DNA from: an uncultured Muribaculaceae bacterium
GTDB taxonomy: Bacteria; Bacteroidota; Bacteroidia; Bacteroidales; Muribaculaceae
Direction of reading: 5' to 3'
NCBI GenBank assembly: GCA_910579105.1
Contig: CAJTRT010000041.1
Coordinates: forward strand, 10,850-18,044
Length of the DNA: 7,195 nucleotides
The translations under genes and the position numbers were made by a program. Shown here piece by piece: positions 6,734 through 7,195 of this stretch; position 1 is the stretch's first letter; each line of letters starts with the position of its first letter. The notes beneath the pieces were generated by a model. That model was given only the letters and a program-made list of their open reading frames with translations. It searched no databases and was not told the DNA's origin.

Positions 6734-7166
6734 AACGAACAACCGGAACATGGCCTTTTTAGAGGCTGTCTCTGAATCATTCCGCGTCTATCTGGTAAAA
6801 GGCACATCCCGGAGCAACGACAAGCTCAAACCGATTCACAGCCGCATAGCCCGCGACCTCGCCGAAATGTTAGGAGATGGTTACACCGTGCACTCGCTCG
6901 GATTCGGTGCGGGAAGGGAGAAAGACATAGCGGGACGGTATATGGACAAGAAAGTCGACATAGCCGTGTTCAAGGGCGTGAGACCCGTGGCCGGAATTGC
7001 GGTAAAGTTCGTGATGCGCAACTATTTGCAGAACTCGGTGAACTATTTCGAGAACATGCTCGGCGAAACCGCCAACATTCGCTGCAACAGGGTGCCGTAT
7101 TTCCAGGTGTTCATAACCTTTGACCACATACCCTATTTCGATTTATTGCTGTCCGATAAAACTTGA
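6720..7166 (+). CDS. Probable cognate restriction endonuclease, possibly frameshifted
   Basis: This frame encodes 148 residues and starts inside the methyltransferase gene (14-nt overlap), the tight arrangement expected of an R-M pair. An alternative start is M11 at 6750. The sequence resembles a family of small restriction-type nucleases found beside adenine methyltransferases: KLKPIHSRIA (35-44), a Gly-rich LGFGAGREKD (60-69), VDIAVF (79-84), AVKFVMRNY (94-102) and the strongly family-like NYFENMLGETAN (108-119), then VPYFQVF. D80 and K96 are likely PD-(D/E)xK-type active-site residues. The acidic residue normally two positions before the lysine is A94, so E111 or E116 may replace it. The family assignment rests on remembered motif similarity and on position. 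The frame stops at 7164-7166 soon after the PYF motif, where relatives continue, and the +1 frame continues convincingly beyond (next entry). The gene may therefore be inactive, mis-sequenced or truly short. Confidence 0.7.
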   Translation: MEEIETNNRNMAFLEAVSESFRVYLVKGTSRSNDKLKPIHSRIARDLAEMLGDGYTVHSLGFGAGREKDIAGRYMDKKVDIAVFKGVRPVAGIAVKFVMRNYLQNSVNYFENMLGETANIRCNRVPYFQVFITFDHIPYFDLLLSDKT

Positions 7167-7195
7167 AGATGGCAAAAAGGCATGGCTCGAACGCT
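7162..7195 (+). other. Apparent out-of-frame continuation of the endonuclease gene
   Basis: Read in the +1 frame relative to the endonuclease, 7162-7194 encodes LEDGKKAWLER and stays open to the window edge. Dropping one A from the AAAA run at 7158-7161 joins it directly to the upstream frame (...PYFDLLLSDK-LEDGKKAWLER), giving the kind of polar, Gly-Lys-Trp-Glu-containing segment expected after PYF in related nucleases. A competing reading is a new gene starting at ATG 7169 (MAKRHGSNA, third frame), two bases after the TGA. Only 29 bases follow the stop, so neither can be proved here. Confidence 0.45.

Overview
The window looks like a chromosomal segment from a member of Bacteroidota, most likely order Bacteroidales. 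Two promoters fit the phylum-specific sigma-ABfr consensus (TTG or TTTG, about 19 bp, TAnnTTTG), at 47-76 and 1253-1283. Gene starts lack clear Shine-Dalgarno sequences, which is usual for the phylum. The housekeeping genes are GC-rich with strong G/C preference at third positions. The genus cannot be fixed from this sequence. All convincing genes are on the + strand.

Region by region: 1-332 has no convincing protein gene. It holds a strong promoter followed by a sequence that folds into a nested, nearly closed RNA structure (about 88-252), which is either an independent small RNA or a structured leader. 333-1145 encodes an unrecognised exported protein. Its first third is GC-rich and the rest AT-rich, as if two DNA sources had been joined. 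1146-1312 is intergenic and carries the uvrB promoter, with three GCGGT boxes spaced about one helical turn apart. 1313-3388 is uvrB (nucleotide excision repair). 3388-5262 is a YgiQ-family radical SAM protein whose start codon overlaps the uvrB stop (TGATG). 5282-6733 is a gamma-class (Eco57I/TaqI-like) N6-adenine DNA methyltransferase, 19 nt after ygiQ. 6720-7166 overlaps the methyltransferase by 14 nt and encodes what is probably its cognate restriction endonuclease. The endonuclease reading frame stops early, but the +1 frame after an AAAA run continues to the window edge with plausible coding sequence. This suggests a frameshift, either a real lesion or a sequencing error.

Taken together, uvrB and ygiQ form a likely translationally coupled housekeeping pair from one promoter. 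A lower-GC restriction-modification cassette sits immediately downstream with no visible promoter of its own, so it may depend on transcription from uvrB. The items most worth follow-up are the structured RNA at 69-252, the composition break in the exported protein, the unusual nuclease active site and the possible frameshift in the nuclease. No entirely new system can be claimed from the sequence alone.
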